Under the pieces are notes generated by a model that saw nothing but the letters and a program-made list of their open reading frames with translations, was not told the origin of the DNA and did not search any database. DNA of 21,038 bases from Comamonas sp. (GTDB lineage Bacteria; Pseudomonadota; Gammaproteobacteria; Burkholderiales; Burkholderiaceae_C): positions 1 through 21,038 of the forward strand of contig JAFAIY010000301.1 of assembly GCA_019236485.1 (NCBI GenBank), read 5' to 3'. Made by a program: the position numbers and the translations under genes. The first letter of the stretch is position 1. The number at the start of each line of letters is the position of its first letter. Below are positions 17,285 to 21,038 of this stretch, in pieces.

Positions 17285-18090
17285 CCCGCAACCCACCCAC
17301 AGCCGTCGTGCCGTTCGACGTCAAGCTCATGAACATCACCGCCACGGTGATGTTCATGGGGTGCTTGGCTGCGTGCGTGACGGCCGTGGGCTGGTGGCTG
17401 ATGCGGACCCCGGCCTTCAACATCGGCCGGATCGTGGTCGAAGGCGAGCTGGTGCACAACAACGCCGTGACGCTGCGCGCGAATGTGGCACCGGCGCTCA
17501 AGGGCAATTTTTTCACGGTGGACCTGAAGTCGGCCCAGCATGCTTTCGAGCAGGCCCCCTGGGTGAAGGAGGCTCAGGTGCGCCGCGAGTACCCCAACGG
17601 TCTACGCGTCATCCTCAAGGAGCATGTGGCCGAGGCCTTCTGGGGGCCAGACACGGGCACCGGCCTGGTGGACAAGGCCGGCGAGGTGTTCGAGGCCAAT
17701 CTGGGCGAGCTGGACCGCGAAGGGCTGCCGCGGCTGCAGGGGCCCGAGGGCTCGGCTCCGCGCGTGCTGCAGATGTTCCGCATGCTGGCTCCGGTACTGA
17801 AGCCCCTGAACGTCGGCCTGGACGGCCTGATGCTGGATGCGCGCGGCGGCTGGGAAATGGCGCTGGACAACGAAGCCGTGATCAAGCTGGGCGGCGGAAC
17901 GGCCGAAGAGGTGCTGCAGCGCGTGCAGCGCTTTGTGCGCACGCTGCCCCAGATCACCTCTCAATACAAGCGCACGGCCGTGGCCCTGGAGTCCGCCGAT
18001 CTGCGTTACGACGATGGCTATGCCTTGCGACTCAAGGGCGTGACCACCGGTTCCTCCGCCGCGGCGACACCGGCCAGGGCGAGGCGATGA
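17281..18090 (+). CDS. ftsQ: Cell division protein FtsQ
   Basis: Product of 269 residues, a bitopic inner-membrane divisome protein that recruits FtsL and FtsB. A short cytoplasmic tail is followed by a transmembrane helix at about residues 17-40 ([22 protein letters not shown]). The POTRA domain begins [24 protein letters not shown] and includes [45 protein letters not shown], the FtsQ/DivIB signature. The C-terminal beta domain ends in [13 protein letters not shown] plus a low-complexity basic tail. Length is near E. coli FtsQ (276). The ATG at 17281 overlaps the ddlB stop. The stop in turn overlaps an ATG (18087) that opens a 24-codon frame leading up to ftsA. Confidence 0.95.
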   Translation: MTRNPPTAVVPFDVKLMNITATVMFMGCLAACVTAVGWWLMRTPAFNIGRIVVEGELVHNNAVTLRANVAPALKGNFFTVDLKSAQHAFEQAPWVKEAQVRREYPNGLRVILKEHVAEAFWGPDTGTGLVDKAGEVFEANLGELDREGLPRLQGPEGSAPRVLQMFRMLAPVLKPLNVGLDGLMLDARGGWEMALDNEAVIKLGGGTAEEVLQRVQRFVRTLPQITSQYKRTAVALESADLRYDDGYALRLKGVTTGSSAAATPARARR

Positions 18091-18162
18091 ACAGGAGCAG
18101 GGGAGCACGCATGCAAGGCGCACACAAAGACAAGACAGAACCTACCGGGGGCGGAAGCTGAT

Positions 18163-19392
18163 ATGGCAAGAGAATACAAGGATGTGATCGTTGGGCTGGA
18201 TATCGGCACGGCCAAAGTGATGGCGGTGGTGGCCGAAGTCATGTCCAACGGCGAGCTCAAGCTGGCGGGCCTGGGCGTGGCGCCCAGCAACGGCCTCAAG
18301 CGCGGCGTGGTCGTGAATATCGACGCCACCGTGCAAAGCATCCAGCAGGCCTTGAAGGAGGCCGAGCTGATGGCCGACTGCAAGATCCAGCGCGTCTGCA
18401 CGGGCATTACGGGCAGCCATATCCGCGGCCTCAACTCCAGCGGCATGGTGGCCATCAAGGACAAGGAAGTCTCGGCCACCGATATGGCCCGCGTGATGGA
18501 AACCGCCAAGGCCATCAATATCTCCTCCGACCAGCGCCTGCTGCTGGTGGAGGCGCAGGAATTCGTGATCGACGGCCAGGAAGTGCGCGAGCCCATAGGC
18601 ATGAGCGGCATCCGCCTGGAGGCCAAGATCCATATCGTGACCGGCGCCCAGAGCGCGGCCGAGAACATCATCAAATGCGTGCGCCGCTGCGGCCTGGAAG
18701 TCGAGCAGCTGCTGCTCAACCCGCTGGCATCGGCCCAGGCCGTGCTCACCGATGACGAACGCGAGCTCGGCGTGGCCGTGGTCGACATCGGCGCCGGCGC
18801 CACCGACGTGGCCATCTTCACCGGCGGAGCGATCCGCCACACGGCCGTGATTCCCATCGCCGGCGACCTGATCACCAGCGACATCGCCATGGCGCTGCGC
18901 ACGCCCACCAAGGATGCCGAGGACATCAAGGTCGAGAACGGCTATGCCAAGCAGTTGCTGGCCGATCCCGATGCCCAGGTCGAGGTGCCAGGCCTGGGCG
19001 ACCGCAGCCCGCGCATGATCAGCAAGCAGGCGCTGGCCGGCGTGATCGAGCCCCGCGTGGAAGAGATCTTCTCGCTGGTGCAGCAGGTCATCCGCGAATC
19101 GGGCTACGAGGAAGTGCTGTCCTCGGGCATCGTGCTTACGGGCGGCAGCGCCGTCATGCCCGGCATGATCGAACTTGGCGAGGACATCTTCCTCAAGCCC
19201 GTGCGCCGCGGCCTGCCCAAGTACTCGGGCGCGCTGGCCGACATGGTCGCCCAGCCGCGCGCGGCCACCGTCATGGGCCTGCTCGACGAGGCACGCCTGG
19301 CACGCATGCGCGGCTACAAGGTGGCGCAGAAGAGCGGCTCCATGAAAACCGCTTTCGGCCGGTTCAAGGACTTCATCGTGGGGAACTTTTGA
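18163..19392 (+). CDS. ftsA: Cell division protein FtsA
   Basis: Product of 409 residues, an actin-like ATPase that anchors the FtsZ ring to the cytoplasmic membrane. Actin-fold motifs are VGLDIGTAKVMAVVAEV (phosphate 1, residues 9-25), AVVDIGAGATDVAIFTGGAIRHT (phosphate 2) and GIVLTGGSAVMPGMIELGE (adenosine). The 1C domain lies in the early part, with NISSDQRLLLVEAQEFVIDGQ. The C-terminal KTAFGRFKDFIVGNF is the amphipathic helix used as membrane tether. The ATG at 18163 lies 5 nt after GGAAG and 1 nt after the stop of a 24-codon frame (TGATATG). It is 146 bp ahead of ftsZ. Confidence 0.97.
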   Translation: MAREYKDVIVGLDIGTAKVMAVVAEVMSNGELKLAGLGVAPSNGLKRGVVVNIDATVQSIQQALKEAELMADCKIQRVCTGITGSHIRGLNSSGMVAIKDKEVSATDMARVMETAKAINISSDQRLLLVEAQEFVIDGQEVREPIGMSGIRLEAKIHIVTGAQSAAENIIKCVRRCGLEVEQLLLNPLASAQAVLTDDERELGVAVVDIGAGATDVAIFTGGAIRHTAVIPIAGDLITSDIAMALRTPTKDAEDIKVENGYAKQLLADPDAQVEVPGLGDRSPRMISKQALAGVIEPRVEEIFSLVQQVIRESGYEEVLSSGIVLTGGSAVMPGMIELGEDIFLKPVRRGLPKYSGALADMVAQPRAATVMGLLDEARLARMRGYKVAQKSGSMKTAFGRFKDFIVGNF

Positions 19393-19538
19393 TATGAGCA
19401 CTCATCGCATGTTCATCACCGGCCCACCCATGACGGTTTTTTCGCGGCATCGGCGACGAAGACCGAGACCGCTTCACGATTTGACGATTTCTTTTCCACA
19501 GCAGCGACCTACCACCACTAGAGAACAGGAGCACCACC
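19393..19538 (+). promoter_or_regulatory. ftsA-ftsZ intergenic region
   Basis: The largest gap inside the cluster (146 bp), just before its most highly expressed gene. TTGACG at 19481-19486 is a good -35 hexamer, but no convincing -10 stands 16-18 nt away. The ftsZ ribosome site AGGAG is at 19527-19531, 7 nt before the ATG. A 54-codon open frame crosses the gap (see findings). A separate ftsZ promoter here is plausible but not demonstrated. Confidence 0.35.
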
Positions 19539-20741
19539 ATGCCTATCGACATGATTGAAGTTGAAGAGTTCAACCAAGGCACGCAGATCAAGGTGATCGG
19601 CGTCGGCGGCGGCGGCGGCAACGCCGTCGACCACATGATTGAACGCAATGTGCAAGGCGTTGAGTTCATCACCGCCAACACCGATGCGCAGGCCCTGCTG
19701 CGCAGCCGTGCACATCGCACCATTCAACTCGGTGGCAGTGGCCTGGGTGCAGGCAGCAAGCCCGACAAGGGTCGCGAGGCTGCCGAGGTCGCTGTGGAAG
19801 ACATCCGTGCCGCCATCGAAGGCGCGCATATGCTCTTTATCACGGCCGGCATGGGCGGTGGTACTGGCACGGGTGCCGCTCCTGTGATCGCCCGCGTCGC
19901 CAAGGATATGGGCATTCTGACGGTGGGTGTGGTGACCAAGCCTTTCGAGTGGGAAGGCGGCCGCCGCATGCAGAACGCTGACTCCGGCCTGGCCGAGCTG
20001 GAAGCCAATGTGGACTCGCTGATCGTGGTGCTCAACGAAAAGCTGCTCGACGTGCTGGGTGACGATATCTCCCAGGACGAGGCTTTCGCCCATGCCAACG
20101 ATGTGCTCAAGAATGCCGTGGGCGGCATTGCCGAGATCATCAACGAGTACGGCCATGTGAACGTCGACTTCGAAGACGTGCGCACCGTGATGGGCGAGCC
20201 CGGCAAGGCCATGATGGGCACGGCAAAGGCCGCCGGTCCCGACCGCGCGCGCATCGCCGCCGAGCAGGCCGTGGCCTGCCCGCTGCTGGAAGGCATCGAC
20301 CTGTCCGGCGCCAAGGGCGTGCTGGTGCTGGTGACGGCCGCCAAGGGCAGCCTCAAGCTGTCCGAGTCGCGTCTGGCCATGTCCACCATCAACGCCTACG
20401 CTTCGCCCGACGCCCATGTGATCTATGGTGCGGCCTACGACGATTCGCTGGGCGATGAAATCCGCGTGACCGTGGTAGCCACCGGCCTGTCGCGTCCCAA
20501 CGTGCGTCGCCAGAGCATCCAGGTGGTGCAGGGCGGTCTGCGTACCGGCACCGACAACGTGGCCGTGGGCCTGCCGCCCCTGAGCGGAAACGTGGGTATG
20601 GACTTTGGTACGGCCAACACCAATGTGCCCAGCGTCTGGCGCACCAACCGCAGCCAGGCTTCGGAGCGAGTGAGCGCCCTGGCTTCCGGCGGCATGGAAG
20701 ACGTGGAAATCCCCGCCTTTCTGCGCAAGCAGGCGGATTAA
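19539..20741 (+). CDS. ftsZ: Cell division GTPase FtsZ
   Basis: Product of 400 residues, the tubulin-like GTPase that forms the cytokinetic ring. The N-terminal IKVIGVGGGGGNAVDHMI is the first nucleotide loop. The tubulin signature GGGTGTG is at residues 106-112. TKPFEWEGGRRM follows. The T7 synergy loop NVDFED (NxDxxD) is present, so the catalytic aspartates are intact. A short variable linker ends in the conserved C-terminal peptide DVEIPAFLRKQAD, which binds FtsA and ZipA. The linker is about 65 residues, of ordinary size. The start is ATG 19539 with AGGAG 7 nt upstream. The stop is TAA, unlike the TGA that ends almost every other gene of the cluster, and a structured repeat begins 3 bp later. 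Confidence 0.98.
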   Translation: MPIDMIEVEEFNQGTQIKVIGVGGGGGNAVDHMIERNVQGVEFITANTDAQALLRSRAHRTIQLGGSGLGAGSKPDKGREAAEVAVEDIRAAIEGAHMLFITAGMGGGTGTGAAPVIARVAKDMGILTVGVVTKPFEWEGGRRMQNADSGLAELEANVDSLIVVLNEKLLDVLGDDISQDEAFAHANDVLKNAVGGIAEIINEYGHVNVDFEDVRTVMGEPGKAMMGTAKAAGPDRARIAAEQAVACPLLEGIDLSGAKGVLVLVTAAKGSLKLSESRLAMSTINAYASPDAHVIYGAAYDDSLGDEIRVTVVATGLSRPNVRRQSIQVVQGGLRTGTDNVAVGLPPLSGNVGMDFGTANTNVPSVWRTNRSQASERVSALASGGMEDVEIPAFLRKQAD

Positions 20742-20744
20742 CAC

Positions 20745-20848
20745 CCCCCTGAGCCGCTGCGCCTGGGCGGTCCCGCGCCTTCCCCCTCTCTCTTCGGGAG
20801 GGGGGGGCGACAGCCTCGCTGCGCGGCGGCGCTTGCTCGCTGTCTCTG
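20745..20848 (+). repeat. Structured intergenic repeat, copy 2
   Basis: Second copy of the element at 631-718, in the same orientation and again directly downstream of a stop codon. The first 15 bases (CCCCCTGAGCCGCTG) are identical to copy 1. The C/G-tract hairpin is CCCCCTC 20782-20788 with GAGGGGG 20798-20804. The outer stem is GACAGC 20809-20814 with GCTGTC 20839-20844. Relative to copy 1 it has about 14 extra bases before the C-tract and lacks one TC in the loop. It may end ftsZ transcripts, since no other terminator-like hairpin with a T-run follows ftsZ. Confidence 0.75.
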
Positions 20849-21004
20849 TGATGGGAGATGCCTGTTTGGAGGATCTTGGCGGTCAGCCGCAAAGGCTTCT
20901 GGTTCGTTAAGGACTGAGGCCTCATCAGTTCGCTGTATGGCAGCGATTAATACAACCCTGAGATGGCTATGCTGTCTCGGGGTTGTCACATTTAAAATGG
21001 CAAC
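20849..21004 (+). promoter_or_regulatory. Leader and control region of lpxC
   Basis: Non-coding, AT-richer toward the end. It contains the 10-bp palindrome TGAGGCCTCA at 20915-20924, a small hairpin CGCTG 20931-20935 / CAGCG 20941-20945, and a strong 12-bp hairpin with one G-T wobble (arms 20952-20963 and 20975-20986, 11-nt loop). A -10-like TAAAAT lies at 20993-20998. No recognisable Shine-Dalgarno sequence precedes the lpxC ATG. A weak -10 candidate TATGCT lies in the hairpin loop (20968-20973). Promoter placement is unresolved. Confidence 0.4.
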
Positions 21005-21038
21005 ATGCTCCAACAACGCACCATCAAGACGATTTCCC
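21005..21038 (+). CDS. lpxC: UDP-3-O-acyl-GlcNAc deacetylase LpxC, first 11 codons
   Basis: ATG at 21005 opens a frame reading MLQQRTIKTIS to the window edge. This is the typical N-terminus of LpxC, the zinc enzyme of the committed step of lipid A synthesis, and lpxC follows ftsZ in many proteobacteria. Only the start is visible, so no catalytic residue can be checked. There is no obvious ribosome-binding site; the preceding bases are TTTAAAATGGCAAC. Confidence 0.85.
   Translation, partial: MLQQRTIKTIS

Overview
The window is about 21 kb of GC-rich DNA (roughly two-thirds GC by eye). It carries the complete division and cell-wall (dcw) cluster of a Gram-negative betaproteobacterium, most likely a Comamonadaceae member of the Comamonas/Delftia/Acidovorax type. 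The taxonomic call rests on hslVU lying directly upstream of mraZ, the long betaproteobacterial forms of MraY and MurD, a 400-residue FtsZ, lpxC after ftsZ, and two intergenic repeat types of a style I associate with that family. No search was possible, so the genus is inference.

Layout, all genes on the + strand: (1) 1-630, the 3' part of a STAS-domain protein gene. (2) 631-809, an intergenic region with a structured repeat and a sigma-32-type promoter. (3) 810-2752, hslV and hslU, the two subunits of the HslUV protease, closed by a clear rho-independent terminator. (4) 2795-3106, an AT-richer control region with a tandem repeat, a palindrome, a candidate promoter and three 10-bp-phased AGTG boxes that look like the MraZ operator. 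(5) 3107-20741, the dcw cluster in canonical order: mraZ, rsmH, ftsL, ftsI, murE, murF, mraY, murD, ftsW, murG, murC, ddlB, ftsQ, ftsA, ftsZ. (6) 20742-21004, a second copy of the structured repeat, a long hairpin, and then the first 11 codons of lpxC.

The genes form a working set. MurC, MurD, MurE, MurF and Ddl build UDP-MurNAc-pentapeptide. MraY and MurG make lipid I and lipid II. FtsW and FtsI polymerise and crosslink septal peptidoglycan. FtsL and FtsQ connect them to the FtsA/FtsZ ring. MraZ is the cluster's transcriptional regulator and RsmH methylates 16S rRNA. Eight junctions inside the cluster are ATGA stop/start overlaps and one more is a 10-nt overlap, so translation is probably coupled over long stretches. 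The dcw gene content is ordinary. I found no phage, insertion sequence, CRISPR array, tRNA or rRNA gene, and no undescribed multi-gene system.

The points worth a second look are small. They are a repeat pair with a compensatory base-pair change placed directly after stop codons, a sigma-32 promoter that would make the hslV mRNA nearly leaderless, the MraZ boxes overlapping the -10, a roughly 125-residue acidic extension on MurD, short ORFs bridging the three larger intra-cluster gaps, and a codon-context bias for ATA.
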